Shown: one piece after another, positions 43,856 through 53,690 of the stretch
How the letters are laid out: each line of letters begins with the position of its first letter
How positions within the stretch are numbered: the stretch's first letter is position 1
Made by a program: the position numbers and the translations under genes
Source: Candidatus Scalindua japonica
Lineage (GTDB): Bacteria; Planctomycetota; Brocadiia; Brocadiales; Scalinduaceae
Assembly (NCBI RefSeq): GCF_002443295.1
Contig: NZ_BAOS01000028.1
Location: 372,001 to 436,000, forward strand
Reading direction: 5' to 3'
DNA length: 64,000 nt
Notes under the pieces: model-generated
Databases searched by the model: none
What the model was told of the DNA's origin: nothing
Seen by the model: only the letters and a program-made list of their open reading frames with translations

Positions 43856-43914
43856 TTTGAATAGTTTCTTTTCTTAGAATTATAGAGATAAAGGAAGTTG
43901 AAATTATTCTTGAT

Positions 43915-44802
43915 TTAACTCTTGACTAATGATTTAAGATTATCGAAATTGTTTACCCTCAGTTCTTCCAAGTCAGAGATAATATTCCCTTCCTTTTCAG
44001 GCAAAAATAATTCTGAACCTCCTCCTATTTTATAATATTTACATTCCTCTATAGTTAATGAGAATTCCACTTGGCCATAACCCCTGGAAACAGAGCCACC
44101 AAGACCGTCTTTTTCTATAAGACTTAATGCTTCAAAGATATTTTGAATATCTTTGGATAAGTGTTCTAAGTCGTTTTCCAAAAACTTTTGATTTTCATTA
44201 TTATACTCAGTAATTACTTGCACTTTGTAAACAATTTCAAACTCAAAGTTTGCACCAGCAGGAACACGTTCAATTGTCCTTGGGTTTGCAGAAGCAGTGA
44301 TACGATCAATTGCATTTTCCATTTTTGCTTCAAATATATACAATGCATCTTGTTTGATTTTCTCCTCATTCATTAATTTGCAATCACGAACTATTATACG
44401 TGCGGGGTGATTACGGCCTCCATTGTCTCCGGTCGCCCCATAGATTCTACATACACAACAGTTTTTGGAACCTTTATTGTCATCTTCTTTATATGAATAG
44501 TCAATATCATCACACACATGCTGTTTTACTTGATTCTGTCTGGTTCCTGAAGATCGATTAAATTTGAAGCTTCTGTCAGTTACAGCAATTTGTTTTTCAG
44601 TAAAACTTCTCATTTTTCCTTTTAAGGAACTTCCAGGAATGTAAGGGGCGCCTGTAACAGGATGTTTGATTACCGGTGAATCGATTCCTCCTATCTCAAC
44701 AGTATCTGACGATGCTCCTATATGGAGTCCTGTAATTACATCAATAGTCCCTTTAATAATTATATTACCTAATAACCCAATGTTATATTCCTTCTTGCCC
44801 AT
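43915..44802 (-). CDS. csm3: Csm3, backbone RNase subunit
   Basis: 295 residues, a little longer than common Csm3. GLHIGASSDTVEIGGIDSPV contains the Asp (about residue 41) that aligns with the catalytic D33 of the Streptococcus protein, so target-RNA cutting every 6 bases is expected. PYIPGSSLKGKMRSF, NAIDRITASANPRTIERVPA and GGSVSRGYGQVEF are family motifs. An insert with NCCVCRIYGATGDNG (about 110-130) may bind metal. Confidence 0.95.
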   Translation of the reverse strand: MGKKEYNIGLLGNIIIKGTIDVITGLHIGASSDTVEIGGIDSPVIKHPVTGAPYIPGSSLKGKMRSFTEKQIAVTDRSFKFNRSSGTRQNQVKQHVCDDIDYSYKEDDNKGSKNCCVCRIYGATGDNGGRNHPARIIVRDCKLMNEEKIKQDALYIFEAKMENAIDRITASANPRTIERVPAGANFEFEIVYKVQVITEYNNENQKFLENDLEHLSKDIQNIFEALSLIEKDGLGGSVSRGYGQVEFSLTIEECKYYKIGGGSELFLPEKEGNIISDLEELRVNNFDNLKSLVKS

Positions 44803-44821
44803 TTTAGTAATCTCCTTATTG

Positions 44822-45271
44822 TTATGTTGAAGCTTTATGAAATGCTACCACTGATTCAAAGAACATGGCAAATTGGTAAAAATCATCTTTATCAGTAACC
44901 TTTTTTATCATGCTTGTGCAAATACTTGAAAATTCCCTTAAATCTCTTTTCTTGGCACTCGCATTTGCCAGTTGAGGTCTAAGCATCAATAATTTTGCCT
45001 TTTCTACATCAGTGAATTCATTTTGCTTATCAACACATAATTTAATATTTTTTACGGCATTAAAAAATCGTCTAATTTGATGGGTTTCAATTCTTCTTAA
45101 ATGATCCTGAGCACAACATTCCGCAAAATCTATTAATGATTCCAGTTCGAATTCCGAAAGTTTTTTTATTTTGTTTAATTTTTCCTCTATACCACCTGAT
45201 GCCGTTGGTTTCCTTTTTTCTCCTTTATACTGTATTTCCCCCCACTTCTGTGCTTTATTTTGATTTTTCAT
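44822..45271 (-). CDS. csm2: Csm2, small subunit
   Basis: 149 residues, all-helical. LRRIETHQIRRFFNAVKNIK and LLMLRPQLANASAKKRDLRE are the Csm2 hallmarks. Copies line the filament opposite Csm3 and contact the target RNA. It starts 3 bases after cas10 ends. Confidence 0.93.
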   Translation of the reverse strand: MKNQNKAQKWGEIQYKGEKRKPTASGGIEEKLNKIKKLSEFELESLIDFAECCAQDHLRRIETHQIRRFFNAVKNIKLCVDKQNEFTDVEKAKLLMLRPQLANASAKKRDLREFSSICTSMIKKVTDKDDFYQFAMFFESVVAFHKAST

Positions 45272-45273
45272 TA

Positions 45274-47481
45274 TTACTCTCCTTTGCCTCGTTGTAAAAG
45301 CTCAATCCATGTTAATGGAATTTTAATGGATCTGATTGTTTTGTGTTTATTGTTTTTTGCCGGTAATGTAATAAGCATATTCTGAAGTTCGGTTACTTGT
45401 ACATTAAAATCGGGATTTCCATTATGGAGAATTCTTGAAAATAAATAGATTACATTTGGTACATATAGCGTGTTTTCCCCCCACCATATATCAGCAATTT
45501 TAAATAGTTTGTACACAAAACCGCTGGAAATCCCCTGGAGTTCCAATCTATTATCTTCTTTTTTACACAGAGGTACAAATTTTTCTACTATTTCAATAGT
45601 AGTTGTATCATGCCAGGGTATGGCATGAACTATTTTATCCTGAAAATTTTGTATACCATTTCTCAGATCATTTGTCGCCTGAATATTTAATTGTTGGCCC
45701 ATATGCCTATAATATTGAGAGAAAAAAATTGCAACTTTGTTTTTTGAAGGTACTATCTCATTTGAAAGTAGAAATGATTTGGATTCATTCTCTGCCTCCC
45801 CGCTCAATTTTGCCATCTGGTAAAGAGGATATTTGGCTTTGTGGATTGTTAGACCAGCAGAAATGCCGAGCCCTGAAAACCGCACAAAACAGCGCTGAAT
45901 ATCATAACTGAGCTCTGCTACTTCATCCCATGCACCAATAATAAACAGATCGTCACCTCCCGCATAGACTATTGAAACATTTCTGCCACCGCTTTGTTTA
46001 TAATTTTTGTTTGTCAAGTCAGTAGGTTCAATCTCTTCTCCATTTTCATCTATTCCTAAATCACCTTTACAAATTTTGGTAAGATACACTTTGAAGAAGA
46101 TATTCAACATCTTTGATATATTGGCGAGATGTGGTAGTGTAAATGGTTCCAGGTTATGGATGACTTTACCCATATTATCAACATCCATCCGCAAACAGGC
46201 AATGAAATCTGCACCACATGAGGCATTGGCAAGGCCCATAAATGATGCCGTCATTCTTGCTTCGTTTTTATGATCAAGTTCTTTATTGTGTTCTTTTTGA
46301 AATTCATCCCTCTCTTTTTCTTTTGCCGTTAAAGGCAGATCCGCTACATTTCTGACATAATTCGCATAAAAGAACGGTATGCAACCCTCCTTGTTATCTT
46401 CAGGCGCATTGATTTTCCATTTGCAATCAATGTCAATATTTTTTTTACTGTTGTCATTGTAGAAATTTTTATCCACTGTGTAATAAGCAAAACCCCCGTT
46501 TATATCAGGAAATTTGATATAAGGGTTTTCTTTACTCTCAAACCCTGCTTCATGTTTTTTAGATGTACGGTAGATATAATTAAAATCCGTTAGTTCGTCT
46601 CCTAATTTGTACAAATGGAAGCAGAGTGAATGGGCAACATTAATGCCATTCACCTCTTCTTTAAACTGTTGTGGTTCGATCCGTTCGAAGGTGTTTAAGT
46701 TATAGAAAGGTTCTTTTAAAAGATCTATATCATCTCGGTGGCAAATCTGACACTCTTCTCTATTGGTTTTTTGTTCCGGCTCCCTGTTAAATGCTCCACT
46801 GAATAGAGTATTCAAATTCCATTTGAACTTCTGATTCTTGTCTCTATCTAATTCTTTCTGGATGACATTGCTCCACATATGCCTAAAATTATCCTGATGT
46901 AAATTATTATCATTTAATTCCGTAGAAACCATAGAAATGTAGAGCTTTCCAGAAAATTCTTCAAAAGCCCAGTTATTGATTTTTTTCTTTAATTCTTCTA
47001 CCTTCTTCTCTGTCCCGTTATTGGGAAGTAAAAGGCAAAATGAACCACCACCGGAGAAGACAATATTCTCCAGATTATCATTATATTTTCCGAAATATTC
47101 TGTAATTAGTTCATAGCATAAGTGTTCGCAAAGTAGCTCCAACATAAACGATCTTGCCCTCAACGATTTCAGGGCACCTTTTGAAGATATGGTGTAAACC
47201 GTATTCTGGATTCCCGAGAGTTCTCCGTAAACTAATACGTACGGAGAAATGACCGCCTTTGATTTTTCTTTACAACGTTCTAATGCTGTTTTTATACTTT
47301 CAGCTTCGGGCAAATTTGTGGTGTCAGCGATGTTTACATCTTGCCGTTCCGGGTAAGAGATAGAATCAATTGTGAAGTTTTTGAAAACAGCATTTTCCGG
47401 GTAACTGCTTTCCACCGGTTGGTATTTGCTGTCAATCAATGCAAAGATTGACTTAGTATATCTGTTGTTTTCTGTTTCCAT
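45274..47481 (-). CDS. cas10: Cas10 (Csm1) lacking the HD nuclease domain
   Basis: 735 residues. The first palm domain includes VLVYGELSGIQNTVYTISSK and LEN.VFSGGGSFCLLLPN; a partial zinc motif is at ECQICH; the second palm has the cyclase motif VYAGGDDLFIIGAWDE (near residue 520). There is no HD-type nuclease domain before the first palm: the protein starts directly with ~70 linker residues, and the 5' flank (47482-47640) encodes none. Prediction: no DNase, but active synthesis of cyclic oligoadenylates on target binding. This fits the CARF genes downstream. Confidence 0.95.
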   Translation of the reverse strand: METENNRYTKSIFALIDSKYQPVESSYPENAVFKNFTIDSISYPERQDVNIADTTNLPEAESIKTALERCKEKSKAVISPYVLVYGELSGIQNTVYTISSKGALKSLRARSFMLELLCEHLCYELITEYFGKYNDNLENIVFSGGGSFCLLLPNNGTEKKVEELKKKINNWAFEEFSGKLYISMVSTELNDNNLHQDNFRHMWSNVIQKELDRDKNQKFKWNLNTLFSGAFNREPEQKTNREECQICHRDDIDLLKEPFYNLNTFERIEPQQFKEEVNGINVAHSLCFHLYKLGDELTDFNYIYRTSKKHEAGFESKENPYIKFPDINGGFAYYTVDKNFYNDNSKKNIDIDCKWKINAPEDNKEGCIPFFYANYVRNVADLPLTAKEKERDEFQKEHNKELDHKNEARMTASFMGLANASCGADFIACLRMDVDNMGKVIHNLEPFTLPHLANISKMLNIFFKVYLTKICKGDLGIDENGEEIEPTDLTNKNYKQSGGRNVSIVYAGGDDLFIIGAWDEVAELSYDIQRCFVRFSGLGISAGLTIHKAKYPLYQMAKLSGEAENESKSFLLSNEIVPSKNKVAIFFSQYYRHMGQQLNIQATNDLRNGIQNFQDKIVHAIPWHDTTTIEIVEKFVPLCKKEDNRLELQGISSGFVYKLFKIADIWWGENTLYVPNVIYLFSRILHNGNPDFNVQVTELQNMLITLPAKNNKHKTIRSIKIPLTWIELLQRGKGE

Positions 47482-48010
47482 AGTATTATGATTATGTTTG
47501 AATGTTAAACAAAGTATTTGTTTTTTTATCCATTTTAAAATATTTTCTGCAATAAATATCTTGATAGATTTTTTTTGATAAGTTTTTCAATTTGTATATA
47601 AGTCAATTAATGAATTGCCCCTACGAATTGTGTATCGACATCTATCCTTTTACAAATAAGGACTCATAGAAATCTCTATTTGGTAAGAAAGTTCATCTTA
47701 ATTTACGTTCTTGTAATAAAGCAAACCTTATTTTTTGTGTATTTTTGTGGCAACATAATTGAGGCACAACAGGCGCAAAAAAATTAATGAAAATACTATT
47801 GGTGAGCTGAGTAGACCGCCCTTTTCTACATCAGAAGATTTCCGTTTCCCATCTCCGGCTTCCATAATACGTAAAAAACTCTTCCGTTACGGGCACGCTC
47901 AACAGACACTGATCACGGTCCTTATTATCCCTCCTGCCATACAATCAATTCCCTGAAAGCCTTTATTGATTAGACCTAAAAGGTAATGTCCAATTAACAA
48001 TAAGTAATGA
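47482..48010. other. Non-coding gap between cas6 and cas10
   Basis: 529 bases, AT-rich. GCCCCTACGAATT near 47617 is a worn end of a REP copy. I looked for an HD-domain fragment that could have belonged to Cas10 and found none. The promoter of the cas10 operon should be here. Confidence 0.45.
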
Positions 48011-49066
48011 TCAATTAAAAGACACAACTGCTTTCAATGCATCATCGTTATTTATAACCTTATATTTCCCAAGCCCATAAACCGTACCCTTTCCAACATG
48101 GATATACTCACCAAGAGCTACCAATGGCATAACCTCTTCGATATCCCCTTCAAAAACGGTTTTGCCAATGAACCCACCCATCTTCATCCTTGTCTCCTGC
48201 CTTGCCGAATAGCGTTGCCAATCGTACCATCTTGTTTTTCGTTCTGTACACGTTATGCTCTCTGCCTTTTCTATGAGTGCTTTGAAGTCCAGATCAAGCA
48301 ACTCGTCACAATGGAAATAGGAGAGGGATGATACTCGTCTCAGGAGCGTCCTTATCATGTGATGGAATTCCAACTCTTTAACCAATCTTTCTTTAAATAC
48401 CATTCTGGTGGGGGTAAGAAATTCAATTGTTATTTTAGAGAGTGAATTGTTCAGGGGTGAAATGTCCTTTGCCGTCATAACCCGGAAATGATTATGCAGA
48501 ATTTTCTCCTCACCGGAATAGATTATACTATTCTTAATCGCAGCTTCACTTCTCTCTTCTTGATCTGATCCTTCAACCTCTGACGTTACTGATTTGAGAT
48601 GAAATTTACCTTTTCCTTTCCCGATACCTATTCTGCCGAGTTCATCAAAGGTGTAGATAAAGTAAGGAAGGTATTGGATCGCTTTACCGATAAGGACAAG
48701 ATCAAACGTTATCTCTTCACCTTTTTTGAATAAACGTTGTAAGGTAAGCGCAGGTTCTATCACAAATGGGTGTGGAACGTTTTTATACAGTCTGAGGATC
48801 TCTGTCTCTTCAGGTGGAGAGGTTTCAAAGATGTAAGAGTAGACGCACGTGGCCTTTACCATGCAGTCATTACACTCCTTTCCCTTTTGGATACAAACCA
48901 CTCTCTTAAAGGCGTGGCCAAAGCCGCCGCGAAGTGTAGAGCCTTTGTATAACGGCAAATGTATCTCTTCAAGTGTTAAGAGGTTAAATTGAAACCTTGA
49001 GATTGTAAGGTTTTGCGGGACACATTTTATGTTCTTTGTCTTCAACATGAAATCCTGATTTAACAT
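48011..49066 (-). CDS. cas6: Cas6, pre-crRNA processing endoribonuclease
   Basis: 351 residues. It begins with the RAMP-like part LPLYKGSTLRGGFGHAFKRV and a CxxC-rich stretch (CNDCMVKATCVYSYIF), and ends with the glycine-rich loop GEYIHVGKGTVYGLGKYKV of the PF10040 Cas6 group. It cuts array transcripts within the repeat. It is the first gene of the island and is set apart from cas10 by 529 bases. Confidence 0.9.
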   Translation of the reverse strand: MLNQDFMLKTKNIKCVPQNLTISRFQFNLLTLEEIHLPLYKGSTLRGGFGHAFKRVVCIQKGKECNDCMVKATCVYSYIFETSPPEETEILRLYKNVPHPFVIEPALTLQRLFKKGEEITFDLVLIGKAIQYLPYFIYTFDELGRIGIGKGKGKFHLKSVTSEVEGSDQEERSEAAIKNSIIYSGEEKILHNHFRVMTAKDISPLNNSLSKITIEFLTPTRMVFKERLVKELEFHHMIRTLLRRVSSLSYFHCDELLDLDFKALIEKAESITCTERKTRWYDWQRYSARQETRMKMGGFIGKTVFEGDIEEVMPLVALGEYIHVGKGTVYGLGKYKVINNDDALKAVVSFN

Positions 49067-49604
49067 CAGAGTTTATTGTGGAAACTGTTAATTTAAACTT
49101 AAATTAAACAAGGGCGTCATAATTCGTGCTTAGCTATGTGTGGTAAGAAAGTTCATATATTTATCTTTTGTAAGAACAACTTTATTCAAGACAATTTATA
49201 CACCTCATCCTATGTGATATAGCTTTATGTTTTAAGAATTGAATAAGTTGTGATGATAAAACTATGTATTATTGAAGTCAAGGAAAAAGAAGTTGCAGTA
49301 TCTCTGATTAACCACCTGACTACGCTTAGCATAAGGTAGAAAGCATACCTGTTTTCTTATTGGCTTGATGAGCATAATTTGCCGAGAGTTACAAAGATGT
49401 ATTCTCCTGACATATCAAAGCTGTGTGATATCCTGGGAAGATCGCAATCACAAATGGAAGAGTTTATTCAAAAATGGATACGGTAATCTGTTCACCATAC
49501 CCCTCATTACGAATGAATGTTGAAATCTTTGTGAGGTACTTGCTAAAGAGGTCCGGCGCCAGGTTGTAAACGCCTAATACATGTAGCGAATCGACTTGAA
49601 AACT
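49067..49604 (+). other. Gap with a short unrecognised gene remnant
   Basis: Bases about 49339-49486 (plus strand) stay open: FSYWLDEHNLPRVTKMYSPD, then CDILGRSQSQMEEFIQKWIR and TAA. It has no start and no ribosome site; it looks like the end of a lost gene. Nothing else is seen in the gap. Confidence 0.35.
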
Positions 49605-52082
49605 TTAAACTCTGCATATAGATTGTTCGGCGTTAATTACATCGTTGATTTGCCTGGTTAAATCTGAAAAATTAAAAGGTTTTCTGAGAATAAAGTCTAC
49701 TCTACAGATCTTATCAAGTTTAGGTTTGAGTTTTTCTCCACATCCTGTGATAATGCCTATCTTTGGCCTCTTATTTAAGGTATTCAAAGCCCTGATTACA
49801 TCATATCCAAATATTTCCGGCATAGCCATGTCACACAAAACGAGGTCAAATCCTTCTTTCTCTGTCTGTTTTATTGCATTTGCGCCATTGTTGACAGTCA
49901 GAACTTTGTAACCGGCTTTTGAAAGAAAATTGTCCAGAATACTGCATATGTCCTCATCATCATCTACAACAAGAACACTCAAATCATTCCCTTTTACTTT
50001 TTGTTCTGAGATAGGCGGTTTTGTGGGATTGACGGTTTTCTCTGCTATCGGAAGTTCCAAAGTAAATGTACAACCCTTCCCCAATTCACTTTCGACATCA
50101 ATTATCCCTCCATGTCTGGCCATTATTCCATAAGCAGTGCTCATGCCCAAACCGGTCCCTGCTGCAGACTTTGTAGTAAAAAATGGCTCGAAAACCCTCT
50201 TCTTCACCTCTTCAGGCATTCCTGTACCCGTGTCGGAAATAGTAATAAATACCGTTTCCGGTTCACACCACGTACTAAATGAAAGTTGGCCACCATCAGG
50301 CATGGCATCCATGGCATTATTGATTATGTTTATAAATACTTCTCTTAATTCTGTAGGATTACACAATATGGAAGGTGTCTTCAGCATTCCGTTTCTATCC
50401 ATGGAGTAGTCAATGCCTCTGGACTGTGCCATATTTTTCCACCGGGGCATTGTAAAATCGATTGATTGTTCTATCAGCTCACCTATATCATAAGATATAA
50501 ACTCTGTGTCACCTTGAAATTTTCCAGTAAATTTAAGCATCTTACCGGAAATCTCAGACCCATCATCAGTTGCCTTCTTAATAGTATGGAGCCTGTCTGT
50601 TAATTCACCATCCTCTTTATAGCTGTCCTCCAACAACTGTGCATTGCCCGAGATGATTGTAAGAACATTATTAAATTCATGCACAATCCCCGCGGTTATT
50701 GCTCCAATGGATTTCAGTTTTTCTGATTTCAAGAGCGCTTCCTTCATTTTTATTTGCTCAGAGATGTCTTGACCAACTGCTTGAAACTCGTCTAATCGAC
50801 CGTTATTATCAAAGATTGCCCGGCATACCCATTGTTGCCAGGAAATTGTACCGTCAAAAAGAACGATACGCTGCTCGTAGGTTACAATAGGATCATCGAA
50901 AGTAAGCGAATTAATCTTGTCCCAGACCAGCTTACAGTCCTCCTGCATTACTGAAATAAAAAAATTACTCCCCATGAGTTTTTCGCGAGATTGTTCAAGA
51001 GAACGGCAATACGCGTCGTTAGCGAAGGTAAGCTTACCGTCCGGTAAAAACCTGACAATGTACTCAGTCTGATCTTCGGCAATAGCCTTGAAACGTTTTT
51101 CATTTTTCTGTAGCTCTTCTGTTGCGTGGAGTGTAAGTAGAGCCCCTGTACATATGGAGGTAAAGATCAGGCCGATTTCCAGATCCTGCTTTGTAAAAGG
51201 CAGGCATCTTTTGTTGTGAAACGTAAATATGCCTATCAATTTCTGCTTTTCACTTATAAGGGGAAATACCATAAGTGAATCGTCATTATATCCTCCCCAT
51301 CCACTTCTTTTAAACCTGCTTTCTTCTTTTATATTCATTATATGAACAGGTTTGTGCTCTTTTATAACATAACCCAGAATGCTGTCATCAGAGAGTGGCA
51401 ATAGTATGGATGAGGGTGCGTGGCCCGGATCAAGTGAGTGGGCAAGTTCTAGTCTGTTTTCCTTATGAAGGAAGAGGCTTCCTCCGTCCGCAGTTATGTT
51501 TCTGGCAAATTTTTCAAGAAGGAGTTTGCTGAGTTTATCCTGATGGTTATAAGAAGTAACTGCCTTTGCAGACTCAGCCATCAAGTCCAGCCTCGTGCTC
51601 ATTTCCATTAATTTACCGGTTTGTTCTTTAAGGGACTTTTGTGCCAGAGATTTTTCGTTTTCCAAATTAATCTTATCAAAGCACCTGTTTATAGTTAACA
51701 AAAGATCCGGTGCTTCAACAGGCTTTAGCAGATAGTCATAAGCACCCTCCTTAAGCACCTGAAAAGCCTTGTTCAGGTCTGCATAAGATGACATCAATAT
51801 GCAGAGAATCTCAGGTTTTGTTGTTTTAAGTTCAGAAATCAAATTAATACTGGCAGGCATTCCTAAACGGAAATCTATAAGGACCAGATGCGCGTTAAAG
51901 ACCTGGAGCCTATTGCTGATATCTTTTGCATTATACGAAGTTTCAACCACATAACCATGCGAACTCAGGATATCAAGCAGTATATTAAGCAGGCTATCTC
52001 CTGATTTGCTATTGTCATGCACTACTAAGATACGTCTTTCAATAGTTTCGTGTTGTGAATATGGGTTATTCTTTTTTCTCAT
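49605..52082 (-). CDS. Hybrid histidine kinase (REC-GAF-PAS-HisKA-HATPase-REC)
   Basis: 825 residues, soluble. First receiver ~15-135 (LVLIDFRLGMPAS, LLKPVEA), GAF ~175-335 (GGSLFLHKENRLELAHSLDP), PAS ~345-460, HisKA with the His in AGIVHEFNNVLTIISGNAQL (near 480), ATPase domain (DTGTGMPEE, GTGLGMSTAYG), final receiver ~695-815 (VVDDDEDIC, LVLCDMAMPE, RKPFNF). An internal 872-base piece is duplicated at 33108-33979. It borders the CRISPR-Cas island and shows no sign of belonging to it. Confidence 0.93.
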   Translation of the reverse strand: MRKKNNPYSQHETIERRILVVHDNSKSGDSLLNILLDILSSHGYVVETSYNAKDISNRLQVFNAHLVLIDFRLGMPASINLISELKTTKPEILCILMSSYADLNKAFQVLKEGAYDYLLKPVEAPDLLLTINRCFDKINLENEKSLAQKSLKEQTGKLMEMSTRLDLMAESAKAVTSYNHQDKLSKLLLEKFARNITADGGSLFLHKENRLELAHSLDPGHAPSSILLPLSDDSILGYVIKEHKPVHIMNIKEESRFKRSGWGGYNDDSLMVFPLISEKQKLIGIFTFHNKRCLPFTKQDLEIGLIFTSICTGALLTLHATEELQKNEKRFKAIAEDQTEYIVRFLPDGKLTFANDAYCRSLEQSREKLMGSNFFISVMQEDCKLVWDKINSLTFDDPIVTYEQRIVLFDGTISWQQWVCRAIFDNNGRLDEFQAVGQDISEQIKMKEALLKSEKLKSIGAITAGIVHEFNNVLTIISGNAQLLEDSYKEDGELTDRLHTIKKATDDGSEISGKMLKFTGKFQGDTEFISYDIGELIEQSIDFTMPRWKNMAQSRGIDYSMDRNGMLKTPSILCNPTELREVFINIINNAMDAMPDGGQLSFSTWCEPETVFITISDTGTGMPEEVKKRVFEPFFTTKSAAGTGLGMSTAYGIMARHGGIIDVESELGKGCTFTLELPIAEKTVNPTKPPISEQKVKGNDLSVLVVDDDEDICSILDNFLSKAGYKVLTVNNGANAIKQTEKEGFDLVLCDMAMPEIFGYDVIRALNTLNKRPKIGIITGCGEKLKPKLDKICRVDFILRKPFNFSDLTRQINDVINAEQSICRV
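49749..50620. repeat. 872-bp direct repeat, right copy (inside the kinase gene)
   Basis: The parent copy of the 33108-33979 repeat. The differences noted include T/A at 33683 versus 50324, G/A at 33903 versus 50544 and T/C near 33937 versus 50578. Confidence 0.92.
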
Positions 52083-52394
52083 GCATTATATATTTTGCGG
52101 GTCAGTTATACTCTTTCACAGGTTGTTCAATAATTTTCAAAACTGAAGCCCCTGCTTGTTTTTTGAGTACAATGTAAAATTCTTATATAATCAGTTTTCA
52201 ATATTCCATATGAATGAAGTTCTATATATTCACAAAATATGTGCCAAAGAAGACATCGCAGATTATGCTCTTCAAAGAAATTATTATATTTTTTTTAAGT
52301 CATTATCAAATTGGTGTTTACACAATTATCATGAAATATTTTTTTTATAAAAGTGTGGTTGGTGGTTGAGGAGCTATTAGAGAAAGTACGCCAT

Positions 52395-52434
52395 GGCACA
52401 GTAGTGTGCCACCGCAAAGGTGTGCCATGGCGCA
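52395..52434. promoter_or_regulatory. Operator-like sites GGCACA-N4-TGTGCC and TGTGCCATGGCGCA
   Basis: GGCACA (52395-52400) and TGTGCC (52405-52410) face each other; TGTGCCATGGCGCA follows at 52421-52434. The same two elements occur at 3482-3689. It lies just after the agmatine deiminase stop. The rest of the 52083-52463 gap has no gene. Confidence 0.45.
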
Positions 52435-52463
52435 CTGAGGAGGATCGTTTATCGGGTTATACA

Positions 52464-53525
52464 CTAAGCCGGCTCCTGGAGCGTTATGCAGTGAAACCCT
52501 CCCAATCCGATAAGAAGATCAAGTGCGTGAATTCCGATCACATTACGAGTCTGGAAGAGGTCCGAAAGTATTCCAAGCGCTTTGTGATCTGCGGGACCAT
52601 CAAATGTGGGGACGAGAACTGTTTCGTTCGCAATATAAAAATTTGCGTAACTTGCCGGTAGCCTGAACTTTTTGTAATAGATCGGTTTTGGCATGGGAAG
52701 TGTTACTACTGAAGGCTTTGAACCATTTTCCAATCGGACTTGTTTCAACCGTTCCAGATTTTCAGAAAGAATTGGGGTGTTGGGATCAGATGAGCTGGTC
52801 TCCATTGCCAGCACCATCGTTTGTTTGTCAACAAATCGGCAGATATCATCCACGTGCCCATGTGTGTCATCACCTTCAATTCCCCGGTTTAACCAGACAA
52901 CATTGGTGATACCGAGGTGCCTCCTGAACACCTTTTCCAGCTCACTTTTGGTAATGCCTGGATTACGTGATTGTATCTTCCGGTCCAGTAGACACTCTTC
53001 CGTTGTAATTAATGTGCCGGATCCGTTTACATCTATACTTCCTCCTTCCAGAACCAGTGGTTTTTTTTTCCACTTTACTGGGATAGTTTTCAGGTTTAAC
53101 CGTTGGGCAAGTTCTAAGGGTACACTATTGTCCTTTTCATGAGCAGGGTATCGGGCCCAGCCGTTAAATCTAAAGCGAATAATCCTCTTTCGTTCTCTTT
53201 TAGTTCGGTTGTCCATCACAAACGTTGGACCATAATCACGAATCCAACTCCTATTTGTTAATATGTGATGAAAATGTATATTTGCGAGATTTGCCTTGGC
53301 CTGTTTCAGGAATCTCCTTGCCCTCATTTCATGTTTTTCAGAATTTACCAGGATGGAAACTTCTTCAAATACGGCAAGTTTTTGAGTCAGTATTGCATAA
53401 ATCTTCTGTACGGCTGACATTTTACCAGGCCAGTCCGTATAGTTGTGAGGCCAGGTCAGCCATGTTGCTTTATGTGGCTCCCATTCAGCAGGCATGCGGT
53501 AACAAATAGAGTCTCTATTGTACAT
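52464..53525 (-). CDS. aguA: Agmatine deiminase / peptidyl-arginine-deiminase-fold enzyme
   Basis: 353 residues. PAEWEPHKATWLTWPHNYTD, RSWIRDYGPTFV, LVLEGGSIDVNGSGTLITTE, EGDDTHGHVDDICRF and the catalytic Cys in GLGGFHCITLQEP are all AguA motifs. It converts agmatine to N-carbamoylputrescine and ammonia. No N-carbamoylputrescine amidase gene lies beside it. It is followed downstream by an operator-like repeat. Confidence 0.92.
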   Translation of the reverse strand: MYNRDSICYRMPAEWEPHKATWLTWPHNYTDWPGKMSAVQKIYAILTQKLAVFEEVSILVNSEKHEMRARRFLKQAKANLANIHFHHILTNRSWIRDYGPTFVMDNRTKRERKRIIRFRFNGWARYPAHEKDNSVPLELAQRLNLKTIPVKWKKKPLVLEGGSIDVNGSGTLITTEECLLDRKIQSRNPGITKSELEKVFRRHLGITNVVWLNRGIEGDDTHGHVDDICRFVDKQTMVLAMETSSSDPNTPILSENLERLKQVRLENGSKPSVVTLPMPKPIYYKKFRLPASYANFYIANETVLVPTFDGPADHKALGILSDLFQTRNVIGIHALDLLIGLGGFHCITLQEPA

Positions 53526-53690
53526 GATTCAGAAACATTTTTTTCAAAACAAGCAGGTGATAACTGTACCGGAATAGTTTTAGCTTTCTCTATCCATTGT
53601 CTGCCGTTAAAGATGGTTAAATGTAACTCTATCAATGTAAAAAAGCAAATAAAATAGTATGGTAAATTCAGGTATGAATACTCATTTCCC

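Noticed and set aside
45274-47640. Search for an HD nuclease domain in or before Cas10
   Set aside because: No HD motif is seen in the protein start or in the 5' flank; so recorded as absent rather than as a missed feature.
47759-47956. 65-codon plus-strand open frame between cas6 and cas10
   Set aside because: No ribosome site, no recognisable family, and the opposite strand to all genes nearby; treated as chance.
52353-52661. 102-codon plus-strand frame overlapping the end of agmatine deiminase
   Set aside because: Most of it lies antisense to the well-supported aguA gene, and the protein looks like no family.
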